64,000 bases of DNA from Vibrio crassostreae 9ZC13 (GCF_000272045.2 NZ_AJYZ02000041.1:327038-391037), one strand, 5' to 3'; shown: positions 8,990 through 17,307, numbered from the stretch's first letter. Numbers and translations: made by a program. The notes: a model not told the origin generated them from the sequence alone.

Positions 8990-9071
8990 GTAGTAATTTG
9001 AACTTCGTTGTCGAGCATGCTCACTTACATCCGTAAGCTCCGCGTGCTCTCCTAGAATTTCAAACGACTAC
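8990..9071. repeat. ERIC-like imperfect palindrome (intergenic repeat)
   Basis: An 82-base nested inverted repeat begins 10 bases after the glyA stop. Outer arms are GTAGTAATTTGAA/TTCAAACGACTAC, middle arms GAGCATGC/GCGTGCTC and inner arms CTTAC/GTAAG around a 4-base loop. On the reverse strand the centre reads GGAGCTTAC-GGAT-GTAAGTGA, strikingly like the ERIC core GGAGCTTAC-ATAA-GTAAGTGA as I recall it. ERIC elements are non-coding, transcribed and known from Vibrio. This one should lie inside the glyA transcript, before its terminator. Confidence 0.7.
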
Positions 9072-9087
9072 TTTGAAAAATACTTTT

Positions 9088-9116
9088 AAAGGGGCTCATT
9101 GAGTCTCTTTTGTTTT
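9088..9116 (+). terminator. Probable glyA terminator
   Basis: Stem AAAGGGGCTC/GAGTCTCTTT (two wobbles) with an ATT loop, followed by TGTTTT. It lies 108 bases after the glyA stop, beyond the ERIC-like element. Confidence 0.65.
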
Positions 9117-9184
9117 AGGGAAAGGTGCTGAAAACTCAGCGCCTGTTCCTTGAACTTAAGCTATTTGATTGAAAGTACGATTTG

Positions 9185-9210
9185 AAGGGCTCCTTGTTAG
9201 GGGCCTTTTT
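9185..9210 (+). terminator. Second hairpin downstream of glyA
   Basis: Stem AAGGGCTCC/GGGGCCTTT (two wobbles), 6-base loop, then T5. Probably a backup terminator; no gene lies between it and the first. Confidence 0.55.
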
Positions 9211-9262
9211 GGTATCTGTCGGTATGGAGTTGGGTTATCTGAGAATGCAGAAAGGCGGTACT

Positions 9263-9294
9263 AAAAAGGGCTGATGTTTGCACATCAACCCTTT
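9263..9294 (-). terminator. Terminator of the reverse-strand lipoprotein gene
   Basis: On the reverse strand, stem AAAGGGTTGATG/CATCAGCCCTTT with a 6-base loop, followed by a T-run, 21 bases past the stop of the gene at 9315. Confidence 0.8.
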
Positions 9295-9314
9295 GTGGTT
9301 TTCTTATGTTGGTT

Positions 9315-9641
9315 CTACTTTCTGATACTAAGCAGGGTGCCAGACTTACACTTGAATGAGTAATAATGGCGGCTCTCGTTGAATTTTCCTAAGCCTTCGC
9401 CGTCACAGTAGTCGATATTGATGTCACGCATCACTTCTAGTGTGTCTTCGCTTTTCAGAGCGAATTTAGAGCCATCAGAGCAGACAATACGCACTCTTTC
9501 ATCATGGCTTACTGAGTAAATATCGACTTCGGTGTTACACAGCTCAAAAGAGGCTTCACGAAAGTTGTCTTGCTGTGTATTTGAAGCGCAACCTGCAGTC
9601 AGTGTTGCTGCGAAAACTGCCAAAAGTCCGAGTCTTTTCAT
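9315..9641 (-). CDS. Small predicted lipoprotein of unknown function
   Basis: A 108-residue protein with a signal peptide and lipobox (LTAGC, Cys18), so probably a membrane-anchored lipoprotein. The mature part has four more cysteines (in LCN, VCSD, YCDG and KCKSG), enough for two disulfides. I do not recognise a named family. The alternation of cysteines and beta-like stretches recalls small lysozyme-inhibitor-like folds, but no motif confirms this. It stands alone, with its own terminator. Confidence 0.75.
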   Translation of the reverse strand: MKRLGLLAVFAATLTAGCASNTQQDNFREASFELCNTEVDIYSVSHDERVRIVCSDGSKFALKSEDTLEVMRDINIDYCDGEGLGKFNESRHYYSFKCKSGTLLSIRK

Positions 9642-9820
9642 TGTTAATCCTTCGCTATCATCAGATTGATTGATGAGTTTTATATGCTATTTCAGGTAGC
9701 CTATACAACAACACGCTTTGGTTCAAGGAGCGCTCGTTGACTCTAAGATATAAAAGTATAGATGTAGACAGATAATTTATAATTGGCTAACTGCATGTTT
9801 ATCCAATACGTATCACCAAT

Positions 9821-9849
9821 AAAAAAGACCAACACTGAGGTTGGCCTTT
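9821..9849 (-). terminator. Terminator of the yaeP/DUF4250 pair
   Basis: On the reverse strand, stem AAAGGCCAAC/GTTGGTCTTT (one wobble) followed by T6, 25 bases beyond the stop of the DUF4250 gene. Confidence 0.8.
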
Positions 9850-9873
9850 CAAAATCAAGCTTGTTTTAAATGA

Positions 9874-10065
9874 CTATCGAAACTGTTTGGCTTCTGGAAG
9901 GAATTCAAAACCAGCAGACGCAAGTTTAGCGATCAATGCTGCTTTGTCGATCTCGTAGAAGTTGACCACTCGATCTATATCACCGCCGAAGTCGTCACGT
10001 AGCTTCATGTTGACGATGCTCATCAACATTACAGGATCCATTTTTTCAAAATTAGCGAGGTTCAT
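9874..10065 (-). CDS. DUF4250 family small protein
   Basis: A 63-residue protein beginning MNLANFEKMDPVMLMSIVNM and ending in a QFR-type C-terminus, the pattern of DUF4250. Function is unknown for the family. The start codon lies one base from the yaeP stop and is preceded by GAGGA inside the yaeP end, so the two genes are almost certainly co-transcribed and translationally coupled. Confidence 0.88.
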   Translation of the reverse strand: MNLANFEKMDPVMLMSIVNMKLRDDFGGDIDRVVNFYEIDKAALIAKLASAGFEFLPEAKQFR

Positions 10066-10066
10066 A

Positions 10067-10270
10067 TTAGTCCTCGAAATCTGAGATCAGCAGGTTTGCA
10101 GCGGCAAAGGCTGCACGCTCACGCGCTTCTTTAGGAAGAGATTCGTCTGCAGCAAGGTCATTCAATGTTTTTACCGCGCAGGTGATCGCTTTCGGGATAT
10201 AGCCTTGGTCGCCACTGCCAATTTGAGAATACAGTTCACGCACCAAATCACAACAATCGTATACTTTCAT
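10067..10270 (-). CDS. yaeP: YaeP family (UPF0253) protein
   Basis: A 67-residue small acidic cytoplasmic protein. Segments [30 protein letters not shown] and [15 protein letters not shown] match E. coli YaeP closely. Its function is unknown. I chose the ATG at 10270-10268 because it matches family length; upstream in-frame codons to 10372 would add a hydrophobic stretch not seen in relatives. First gene of the pair with the DUF4250 gene. Confidence 0.9.
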   Translation of the reverse strand: MKVYDCCDLVRELYSQIGSGDQGYIPKAITCAVKTLNDLAADESLPKEARERAAFAAANLLISDFED

Positions 10271-10434
10271 TTTTATACCTAACCAAATGATAACTGATCT
10301 CAATATACACATAGAGATAAGCAAAAACAAAGTGGATCTGATCAAGTTCAGAGTTAGTTTGTCCTTGCTCAATATCTCACTTGGTTAGCTCGCTGCTTAG
10401 GCCGTTCTTTACGGCTTCGTTTGGTACTTGCCGA

Positions 10435-11124
10435 TTAGCCAGAGACTTGTTGTTCAAGTTGATAGGTGACTTCATCAGCAAGATTGAGCTGTTTCGCGAG
10501 CTCTTTCAGGTACGCCTTTTCCATGAAATTCTGTTCGTCGGCCACAATCAAAGAGGCTAAGTAGATCTCACTCGCCTGTTGAGGTGACGTTGCCAGTTGA
10601 GCGATTTCGCTTGGGTCGAGTGGCTTATGCAGTTCTTCAGAGACCAATTTAGTCAGTTGATAATCAGCGCCCATATTCTCGACGGCTTGCTCTATCTTAG
10701 CCATCTCTTCTTCATCAACATGGCCATCAGCTTTAGACGCGGCAATCATCGATCGTAGAATCAGCACGCTGTGGTTTGCATCATTTTCATCAAACTGAGC
10801 CTGTTCGGCGTTAGGTGTCTGGCCTTGTTTGGACTGGTAGTCGTTGTAGACTTTATAAGCCAAAGCGCCCAGTGCTGCTGCGCCGCCAATCCCAGCCGCT
10901 TTCTTACCCATTTTCTTAGTCTTCTTAGAGCCCATTAACGCACCTAACAGTCCTCCGCCAACTGCGCCTGCACCGAAGGCTCCGAGTGTACTTTTACTGC
11001 TACTCTTGCTATTGCTGCCTTGAGAAAGGCCACTTAAACTTGAAGACCCTTGTGAAAGTTGCTGAGTACCTTGTTTTACGAGATCTGATTTAAGTGCTTG
11101 GTTCAGTAAGCTTTTGATATCCAT
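10435..11124 (-). CDS. DUF533 (YebE-type, TerB-like) protein
   Basis: A 229-residue protein. An N-terminal amphipathic start (MDIKSLLNQAL), a Ser/Gly/Gln-rich linker and a Gly/Ala-rich hydrophobic segment (about residues 60-90) are followed by a C-terminal all-alpha domain resembling TerB, with the acidic helix SKADGHVDEEEMAKIEQ. This is the DUF533/YebE layout. E. coli YebE responds to envelope stress; the molecular role is unknown. The start at 11124 follows GGAGG; the longer frame from 11169 lacks support. Confidence 0.85.
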   Translation of the reverse strand: MDIKSLLNQALKSDLVKQGTQQLSQGSSSLSGLSQGSNSKSSSKSTLGAFGAGAVGGGLLGALMGSKKTKKMGKKAAGIGGAAALGALAYKVYNDYQSKQGQTPNAEQAQFDENDANHSVLILRSMIAASKADGHVDEEEMAKIEQAVENMGADYQLTKLVSEELHKPLDPSEIAQLATSPQQASEIYLASLIVADEQNFMEKAYLKELAKQLNLADEVTYQLEQQVSG

Positions 11125-11257
11125 CGATACCTCCAATGGTGAGCATGTCCAAAAAGTTGATGACACCAATATACGGATTTAAAGATGAACAGGGGATTAA
11201 CTTACGTTATTTACTCTACTGATAAATAGAAGGGAGTTTGAAGCGAAATGACAGGCA

Positions 11258-11285
11258 CAAAAAAGGCCACCTAACGGCAGCCTTT
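11258..11285 (-). terminator. Terminator of proS
   Basis: On the reverse strand, stem AAAGGCTGCC/GGTGGCCTTT (two wobbles), 4-base loop and T6, 29 bases after the proS stop. Confidence 0.8.
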
Positions 11286-11314
11286 CAATGTTTATCTAGT
11301 CAGTAATCGGATTA

Positions 11315-13030
11315 CTAAGCTAGTTGAGCCTTAAGGTGCTCGATAACCGTGTCCATTGCGATAGCTTCTTTATCACCAGTACGACGGTTTTTGTATTCGA
11401 AGTTACCTTCGTCCATGCTGCGATCGCCGATAACGATAGTGTGAGGGATACCCACAAGCTCGATATCTTTAAACATAACACCAGGGCGCTCTTTACGGTC
11501 ATCGAATAAAACTTCGATACCCATAGCTGTTAATTCAGCGTATAGCTTCTCAGCTGCTTCTTTAACGCGCTCAGATTTGTGCATGTTCATTGGTACGATA
11601 GCAACTTGGAACGGCGCTAGTGCGTCTGGCCAAGTGATACCGAATTTATCGTGGTTTTGCTCGATAGCAGATGCAACAACACGTGAAACACCGATACCGT
11701 AACAACCCATTTCTAGGATTACGCTCTTACCATCAGGACCAAGCACGTTACAGTTCATTGCTTTAGAGTAAGTATTACCTAGTTGGAAGATGTGACCAAC
11801 TTCGATACCACGCTTAAGCTGAATAGTACCTTGACCACATGGGCTAAGGTCGCCTTCAACAACGTTACGTAGATCTTCAACTTGAGCAAGCTCAACGTCA
11901 CGACCCCAGTTGATGCCGAAGTAGTGCTTACCATCTACGTTTGCACCAGCGCCAAAGTCGCTCATTACAGCAACAGAGCGGTCAACGATGAATGGTAGCT
12001 CTAGGCCAACAGGTCCAAGTGAACCAGGACCTGCACCAACAAGTGCGCGGATTTCTTCTTCAGAAGCCATCTCTAGCGGAGAAGCAACCTGTGGAAGGTT
12101 CTCTGCTTTCACTTCGTTCAGTTCGTGGTCACCACGGATGATTAGCGCGATGATATCAGCGTCTACTTCATCAGAAGCTTTAACGAATAGAGTCTTAACT
12201 GTCTTCTCGATTGCTAGACCGTGTTGCTCTACCAATTCTGCGATAGTTTTCGCATTTGGTGTATCAACCAGTTCCATCTCTTGAGTTGGTGCTGCTGCAT
12301 CTTCAGTAGGAGCAAGTGCTTCTGCTTTTTCGATGTTTGCTGCGTAATCTGACTCAGTTGAGAATGCGATTAGGTCTTCGCCGCTTTCAGCAAGAACGTG
12401 GAACTCTTGAGAGCCGCTGCCGCCGATTGCGCCAGAGTCTGCCAATACTGGACGGTATTCAAGGCCCATACGGTCGAATGCTTTACAGTAAGCATCGTGC
12501 ATCGCTTGGTAAGACTTTTCTAAGCCTTCTTTGTCGATATCAAAGCTGTACGCATCCATCATAGAGAATTCACGTGCACGCATTACGCCAAAACGAGGGC
12601 GGCGCTCATCACGGAATTTAGTCTGGATTTGGTACAGATTTAGAGGTAGCTGTTTGTAAGAGCTGATCTCGTTACGTACTAGACTCGTTACCACTTCTTC
12701 AGCTGTTGGGCTAAGAACAAATGGACGAGAGTGACGGTCTGTGAAACGAAGTAGCTCAGGCCCCATCTTTTCAGAACGGCCAGTCTCTTCCCAAAGCTCA
12801 AACGGTTGAACTACGGGCATCAAGATTTCAACGGCACCTGCATTATCGATCTCTTGGCGAACGATATTTTCGACTTTACGCAGTACACGTAGACCAGTAG
12901 GTAGCCAAGTATATAAACCTGAAGCTAGCTTACGGATCATACCTGCACGTAGCATCAGCTGGTGGCTGATAACTTCTGCGTCGTTTGGAGTCTCTTTCAG
13001 AGTAGAAAGAAGGTAGTTACTGGTACGCAT
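11315..13030 (-). CDS. proS: Prolyl-tRNA synthetase ProS
   Basis: Class II aminoacyl-tRNA synthetase charging tRNA-Pro. 571 residues, the usual length of the bacterial-type enzyme. Class II motif 2 appears as [23 protein letters not shown], with an editing (INS) domain in the middle (about residues 230-380) that clears Ala-tRNA-Pro, and the C-terminal anticodon domain begins near FQVAIVPMN. It starts at ATG 13030 ([13 protein letters not shown]). Single gene with its own terminator, downstream of trmO on the same strand. Confidence 0.98.
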   Translation of the reverse strand: MRTSNYLLSTLKETPNDAEVISHQLMLRAGMIRKLASGLYTWLPTGLRVLRKVENIVRQEIDNAGAVEILMPVVQPFELWEETGRSEKMGPELLRFTDRHSRPFVLSPTAEEVVTSLVRNEISSYKQLPLNLYQIQTKFRDERRPRFGVMRAREFSMMDAYSFDIDKEGLEKSYQAMHDAYCKAFDRMGLEYRPVLADSGAIGGSGSQEFHVLAESGEDLIAFSTESDYAANIEKAEALAPTEDAAAPTQEMELVDTPNAKTIAELVEQHGLAIEKTVKTLFVKASDEVDADIIALIIRGDHELNEVKAENLPQVASPLEMASEEEIRALVGAGPGSLGPVGLELPFIVDRSVAVMSDFGAGANVDGKHYFGINWGRDVELAQVEDLRNVVEGDLSPCGQGTIQLKRGIEVGHIFQLGNTYSKAMNCNVLGPDGKSVILEMGCYGIGVSRVVASAIEQNHDKFGITWPDALAPFQVAIVPMNMHKSERVKEAAEKLYAELTAMGIEVLFDDRKERPGVMFKDIELVGIPHTIVIGDRSMDEGNFEYKNRRTGDKEAIAMDTVIEHLKAQLA

Positions 13031-13131
13031 TCTATGGTATCCGTTTCATCATTGATAAAAGAAAACTTGCTGTCGTTCGTAACCACAGCAAATCTGATAT
13101 AGCCGCATATAATATCAGCCTATTTGGGATC

Positions 13132-13827
13132 TCAAAAGCGTTCAATGTCAGTTACATTGATGAAAAGCGTTTCAACCACGAATTTCACGTTAAGATTGAA
13201 CAAATTTACCGCATATTCCTTGTTGTCAGGCTTACCTTTCTTATAGGCAGGGCGAGGATCTTGGCCTAATACTTCTTTGATCACCTGAATGATATGGCGC
13301 GCTTGTGGATGGCTTGCGAGCTTACTTTGCGCTTGCTGCGAAAAGTTAACGTCGAGCACTTCTGGTTCATCGGCGGCAAACCCTCCCAATGCATCCGGAA
13401 TCGAATCTGAATAGGGGATATAAGGCTTGATGTCGATGATCGGTGTACCGTCTACTAAGTCGACGCTGCCGAGATCCAACCAAGTCTGTCCTTTCTCTTG
13501 AGACACACCTTTTAGTTCAACCGCAGACATGCCAATTCCATTTGGTCTGAATGTGGCACGTGACGCGAATACACCAATACGTTCATTCCCGCCAAGGCGA
13601 GGTGGCCTCACAGTTGGTTTCCAGCCTGCTTCAAGGTTCTTGTCGAACAGAAATAGTAACCAAACATGGCTAAATTGCTCTATATCACGAACAGACTCAA
13701 GGCAGTTTGCTGCATCAACCAACCTGACTCTTGAGGTGGATGTGGGTACCAACCTGGGCTGCCTTGGCACAGCGAACTTCTCTTTATAAGGAGACTCAAT
13801 AAAGCCAACAGGTTCAATGGTGTACAT
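13132..13827 (-). CDS. trmO: tRNA (N6-threonylcarbamoyladenosine(37)-N6)-methyltransferase TrmO
   Basis: 231-residue TsaA/YaeB family protein. TrmO adds a methyl group from SAM to t6A37 of tRNA-Thr(GGU). The N-terminus runs MYTIEPVGFIESPYKEKFAVPRQP-type beta-barrel sequence, followed by the signature RPNGIGMSAVEL and a DGTPIIDIKPYIPYSDS segment; all are typical. It is divergent from rpmE2 and shares its 125-base intergenic region. The ribosome-binding site (AGAGA) is moderate. Confidence 0.94.
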   Translation of the reverse strand: MYTIEPVGFIESPYKEKFAVPRQPRLVPTSTSRVRLVDAANCLESVRDIEQFSHVWLLFLFDKNLEAGWKPTVRPPRLGGNERIGVFASRATFRPNGIGMSAVELKGVSQEKGQTWLDLGSVDLVDGTPIIDIKPYIPYSDSIPDALGGFAADEPEVLDVNFSQQAQSKLASHPQARHIIQVIKEVLGQDPRPAYKKGKPDNKEYAVNLFNLNVKFVVETLFINVTDIERF

Positions 13828-13889
13828 AGTTGGGTGTTCTCTGATTAGGATTAAGACGGAAAAATATCATAAAATCTCTTGTTTTTCTT

Positions 13890-13908
13890 TTGATAATAAT
13901 TATCATTT
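13890..13908. promoter_or_regulatory. Fur-box-like palindrome
   Basis: The 19 bases centred on TGATAATAATTATCATT nearly equal the Fur consensus AATGATAATNATTATCATT. It lies between trmO and rpmE2 and directly abuts a Zur-like box. Confidence 0.6.
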
Positions 13909-13926
13909 GCAATGTTATAACGTATC
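13909..13926. promoter_or_regulatory. Zur-like box upstream of rpmE2-rpmJ2
   Basis: GCAATGTTATAACGTATC contains the near-palindrome AYGTTATAACRT that resembles the gammaproteobacterial Zur motif. Zur repression of the zinc-free ribosomal paralogues is established for E. coli ykgMO. It ends 26 bases before the rpmE2 ATG. Confidence 0.65.
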
Positions 13927-13952
13927 AAAATTAGTTATTTAAGGGAAATACA

Positions 13953-14213
13953 ATGAAACCGAATATCCATCCAGATTACCGTCCCGTGGTTTTTCATGAC
14001 ACCAGTGTCGATGAGTACTTCTTAATCGGCTCAACGCTAAAAACAGACCGTACTATCGAATGGGAAGACGGCAATACTTATCCTTACTTCACGATTGAGG
14101 TGTCGTCAAAGTCGCATCCTTTCTATACGGGTAAACAACGAGTGCTACATAAAGAGGGACGCGTTGCGAACTTTACTCGTCGCTTTGGTCAATTGGGTAA
14201 GGGAGCGAAATAG
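13953..14213 (+). CDS. rpmE2: 50S ribosomal protein L31 type B (zinc-independent)
   Basis: 86-residue type B L31. It contains no cysteine, unlike the zinc-binding type A form, and has the B-type sequences [13 protein letters not shown] and HPFYTGKQ. In E. coli the homologue (YkgM) replaces the zinc form in zinc-starved cells and so frees zinc. One base separates its stop from the start of rpmJ2. The Zur-like and Fur-like boxes upstream fit metal control. Ribosome-binding site AAGGGA. Confidence 0.96.
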
Positions 14214-14214
14214 A

Positions 14215-14340
14215 ATGAAAGTTATAAAATCACTTAAAAGTGCGAAAAGCCGTCATCCAGATTGCCAAATAGTAAAGCGCAGAGGCCGTCACTATGTCAT
14301 CTGTAAATCCAACCCGAGATTCAAAGCGGTTCAAAAATAG
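14215..14340 (+). CDS. rpmJ2: 50S ribosomal protein L36 type B
   Basis: 41-residue protein [20 protein letters not shown]..., the type B (YkgO-like) L36. It has two isolated cysteines and lacks the full Cys3-His zinc site of type A. The start at 14215 is fixed by the coupling to rpmE2 (stop ends at 14213) and by family length; an in-frame ORF beginning at 14095 overlaps rpmE2 in another frame and is not credible. Works with rpmE2 as a zinc-sparing ribosome swap. Confidence 0.95.
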   Translation: MKVIKSLKSAKSRHPDCQIVKRRGRHYVICKSNPRFKAVQK

Positions 14341-14727
14341 TCAGTCAAATTGATGTGACACGAGTGTAAAAACGAGGGGAAAGTCAAACTTCATTCATTT
14401 GTCTGTTTTTCTTTTCCTTCGAGAGGAACCTTGCAGAATATTGCGTGTTAAATTAGCGTATGCTGTGTTTTATTTTCAAATGAATCAATGAGTTATATCG
14501 CCAGTTATTTTTGCAGTGAATGTGTTCTTGTGAATTATAAATCTAGTTTTTGTATTTAATGTAGATTTATTTGCTAATTAATTGTTCTTATATAGTTAAA
14601 AGTAGTCATTTGTTACACATTTTGTAACATTTTGAATTTCTAATTGATAATTTTGTCGCGTACTCTGCGCTGGCAATTTGAACATTTTTGTCACAATTGC
14701 ACAGGAATCACTACAAGGAGGGAACTG
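14341..14727. other. Intergenic region before the AbgT-family gene
   Basis: 387 AT-rich bases without a credible gene. The only notable structures are a 19-base palindrome at 14611-14629 and the transporter ribosome-binding site (AAGGAGG). No clear rho-independent terminator for rpmE2-rpmJ2 is visible. Confidence 0.5.
14611..14629. promoter_or_regulatory. Operator-like palindrome upstream of the AbgT-family transporter
   Basis: Perfect inverted repeat TGTTACA-N5-TGTAACA, about 100 bases upstream of the start codon. The regulator is unknown; the spacing is one base longer than a TyrR box and the half-site differs. Confidence 0.5.
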
Positions 14728-16314
14728 ATGAGTTCATCAGCTTCAATAAAAAACAACTCGCCAAAGAAACCAATTTTTACCCGCTTTCTCGATGGCGTTG
14801 AATATTTGGGGAACCTTTTACCCCACCCAATCACTCTTTTCGCAATCTTCTGTGTCGCAATCCTAGTATCTTCAGGAATTGCTGGTTACTTCGAAGTATC
14901 TGTAATGGATCCTCGCCCAGAAGGTGCTAGCGGTCGTGCTGCTGATGGCATGATCCACGTTGTAAGCTTACTTAATGCTGAAGGCTTACAACTCATCGTA
15001 ACGAATCTAGTTTCGAACTTTGTTGGCTTTGCGCCACTTGGTACTGTGCTTGTTGCAATGCTAGGTGTTGCGATTGCTGAACACTCAGGTCTATTATCTG
15101 CGGCAATGCGCGGCATGGTAATGGGCGCATCTCAGCGCATGGTTACTGTAACCGTGGTATTTGCCGGTATTATCTCTAACACGGCATCTGAGCTGGGTTA
15201 CGTAGTTCTTATCCCTCTTGCAGCAATGCTTTTCCACTCATTGGGTCGTCACCCATTAGCAGGTCTAGCGGCAGCATTTGCTGGTGTATCTGGTGGTTAT
15301 TCTGCAAACCTACTTATCGGTACGGTTGATCCGCTGCTTTCTGGTATTACAGAAACAGCGGCACAAATGCTTGATCCTTCTTACTCTGTTGGCCCTGAAT
15401 CAAACTGGTACTTCATGTTTGTTTCGACCTTCTTTATCTCGATTGCCGGTGCATTGGTAACAGAGAAGATTGTTGAACCTAAGTTAGGTAAATACAACGA
15501 TGAAGACGCGTCTGAAGATCTTTCAAATGACTCAATGGGTAAGCTTACTGCAATTGAGAAGAAAGGCCTTAAGCTAGCGGGTGTTGCTGTATTAATCGTG
15601 AGTGCACTTTTAGCTTGGACTGTGGTTCCTGCTGACGGTGTTTTGCGTTCAGAGGCAGGTACGATTTCAGGTTCTCCATTCCTGAAAAGTATCGTCGCGT
15701 TTATCTTTGTATTCTTTGCTATTCCTGGCTTTGTTTACGGCAAAGTTACGGGCTCAATGAAGAATGACCGTGATGTGATTAATGCAATGGCAACGTCTAT
15801 GTCTTCAATGGGCATGTACATTGTTCTTGTATTCTTTGCTGCGCAGTTTGTTGCTTTCTTTAAGTGGACGAACTTTGGTCAAGTAGTCGCTGTAGGTGGC
15901 GCAACATTCCTTCAGGATATTGGCCTAACGGGTCCAATGTTGTTCTTCGCATTCATCCTAATGTGTGGCTTCATTAACCTGATGATCGGTTCAGCTTCTG
16001 CACAGTGGGCAGTAACAGCGCCAATCTTCGTTCCAATGCTAATGCTAGTAGGCTACGCACCTGAAACGATTCAAGCGGCTTACCGTATCGGTGATTCAAC
16101 AACCAACATCATTACACCAATGATGAGCTACTTCGGTCTTATCCTTGCCGTAGCTACTCGTTACATGAAGAACCTTGGTATTGGTACACTGATCGCAACC
16201 ATGTTGCCTTACTCAATGGTATTCATGTTCGGTTGGAGCATCTTGTTCTACCTATGGGTATTCGTATTTGGTCTACCAGTAGGTCCAGGCGCTGCAACGT
16301 ACTACACGCCTTAG
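14728..16314 (+). CDS. AbgT family transporter (p-aminobenzoyl-glutamate transporter type)
   Basis: 528-residue inner-membrane transporter with many hydrophobic segments and the conserved family sequences EYLGNLLPHPITLFAIFC near the N-terminus, GYSANLLIGTVDPLLSGI mid-protein and YRIGDSTTNIITPMMSYF near the C-terminus. AbgT members import p-aminobenzoyl-glutamate or export sulfonamides; which applies here cannot be told. The start at 14728 follows AAGGAGGG at ideal spacing. No abgA/abgB peptidase genes lie nearby, so the substrate is open. A strong terminator follows. Confidence 0.93.
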   Translation: MSSSASIKNNSPKKPIFTRFLDGVEYLGNLLPHPITLFAIFCVAILVSSGIAGYFEVSVMDPRPEGASGRAADGMIHVVSLLNAEGLQLIVTNLVSNFVGFAPLGTVLVAMLGVAIAEHSGLLSAAMRGMVMGASQRMVTVTVVFAGIISNTASELGYVVLIPLAAMLFHSLGRHPLAGLAAAFAGVSGGYSANLLIGTVDPLLSGITETAAQMLDPSYSVGPESNWYFMFVSTFFISIAGALVTEKIVEPKLGKYNDEDASEDLSNDSMGKLTAIEKKGLKLAGVAVLIVSALLAWTVVPADGVLRSEAGTISGSPFLKSIVAFIFVFFAIPGFVYGKVTGSMKNDRDVINAMATSMSSMGMYIVLVFFAAQFVAFFKWTNFGQVVAVGGATFLQDIGLTGPMLFFAFILMCGFINLMIGSASAQWAVTAPIFVPMLMLVGYAPETIQAAYRIGDSTTNIITPMMSYFGLILAVATRYMKNLGIGTLIATMLPYSMVFMFGWSILFYLWVFVFGLPVGPGAATYYTP

Positions 16315-16351
16315 TTGTAGAGTAGGGGAAACCTTCTTCTAATTGATATTA

Positions 16352-16380
16352 AAAAAACCTGCATTGTTTGCAGGTTTTTT
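16352..16380. terminator. Bidirectional terminator between the AbgT-family gene and yaiI
   Basis: Perfect 11-bp stem AAAAAACCTGC/GCAGGTTTTTT with a 7-base loop. Both strands end in T-runs, so it can serve both convergent genes. Confidence 0.92.
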
Positions 16381-16426
16381 GATTTTTTATGGAGAGATAG
16401 AACTAGGTTAAGCTCGGATGAGCCAG

Positions 16427-16870
16427 CTAGCGTTTGGCTAGAATTCTATCTAAGTGGTTGGCAAACTCACGACGGTCGGTTTGAGAAAGGGCACTTGGTC
16501 CACCCGTTTGGATGCCACTTGAGCGCATGGTATCCATAAAGTCACGAATGTTCAGACGCGCTTTAATGGTCTCTTTGGTGTAAAGCTCACCACGAGAGCT
16601 GAGTGCTTGCCCACCTTTAGTGATCACTTCGTCAGCCAGAGGGATATCGGATGTAATCACAAGATCGCCGGGTTCAGTGCGCTTTACGATTTCATCATCA
16701 GCAATATCAAACCCGCTTGGCACTTGAATTGAGTGAATGTTATTGCGTTTAGGAACGGGAACCAGATGGTTTGCCACAAAGGTACATTCAACCCCTGTGC
16801 GCTCAGCTGCGCGTACGATTGTTTCTCGGATAACCTTTGGACAAGCGTCCGCATCAACCCATATCTTCAT
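16427..16870 (-). CDS. yaiI: YaiI/YqxD family (UPF0178) protein
   Basis: 147-residue cytoplasmic protein. It starts [20 protein letters not shown] and carries [12 protein letters not shown] and [13 protein letters not shown], the PIN-like conserved acidic positions of UPF0178. The fold suggests a nuclease-like active site, but no activity is established. ATG at 16870 with AGAGAA upstream. The gene at 17212 lies 54 bases upstream on the same strand and may be co-transcribed. Confidence 0.93.
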   Translation of the reverse strand: MKIWVDADACPKVIRETIVRAAERTGVECTFVANHLVPVPKRNNIHSIQVPSGFDIADDEIVKRTEPGDLVITSDIPLADEVITKGGQALSSRGELYTKETIKARLNIRDFMDTMRSSGIQTGGPSALSQTDRREFANHLDRILAKR

Positions 16871-16924
16871 AGTGTTCTATTTCTCTGTTAGCTTATTTAT
16901 CGGTCAACTTATTGCTCAGTTGCC

Positions 16925-17212
16925 TTATTGATCAGTTAGTTTAGCTTCAAGCATGGCAACGCGAGCAGTGAGTTCAAGGATTTGCTTTTCCAGTTGGCTA
17001 ACACGATCAAGTGCTGGCTCTTCTTGTGTCGCGACTTCAACTTTAGGAACACGATTTGCGCTTTTCCAGTTCTTGATGGTCGTGATTAAAGCGGGCATCG
17101 GAACGGATGTGCTCATACGAGCCTTAACTAAAGCAACTGTCGGCTCTTTCCCTTGCGCTTGCAGTCCTTCAAGCACTGATTTCAACTCTTCAGAAACATC
17201 TTTTGTCAGCAT
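16925..17212 (-). CDS. Small protein with winged-helix-like N-terminus and C-terminal coiled coil
   Basis: 95 residues from the ATG at 17212, which has GGAG at good spacing; an ATG at 17224 lacks one. The N-terminal 45 residues include GKEPTVALVKARMSTSVPMP, then ITTIKNWK, a pattern recalling the KfrA N-terminal DNA-binding domain (small-residue turn, PTV helix, closing WK). The last 30 residues form heptads (VSQLEKQILELTARVAMLEAKL), a short coiled coil. I infer a DNA-associated dimer; the family is otherwise unknown to me. Confidence 0.75.
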   Translation of the reverse strand: MLTKDVSEELKSVLEGLQAQGKEPTVALVKARMSTSVPMPALITTIKNWKSANRVPKVEVATQEEPALDRVSQLEKQILELTARVAMLEAKLTDQ

Positions 17213-17289
17213 GTTGATCTCCATTTTTAGTCTTTAGTCATTTTACTCGCTCTGGTGAATGATAGCGAATCATAAAACCGCCCATGGCT

Positions 17290-17307
17290 TGTGAGAGATC
17301 TCTTACA
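17290..17307. promoter_or_regulatory. GacA/VarA/UvrY-type activator box upstream of the CsrB-type RNA
   Basis: TGTGAG-AGATCT-CTTACA matches the GacA box TGTAAG-N6-CTTACA at 11 of 12 fixed positions. Its centre lies about 165 bases before the predicted RNA start, the typical distance for Gac/Rsm and BarA/UvrY-controlled RNAs. Confidence 0.85.

Noticed and set aside
14095..14340. Longer start for the L36 type B gene
   Set aside because: It would overlap rpmE2 almost entirely in another frame; the 41-residue form from 14215 equals the family length and is coupled to the rpmE2 stop.
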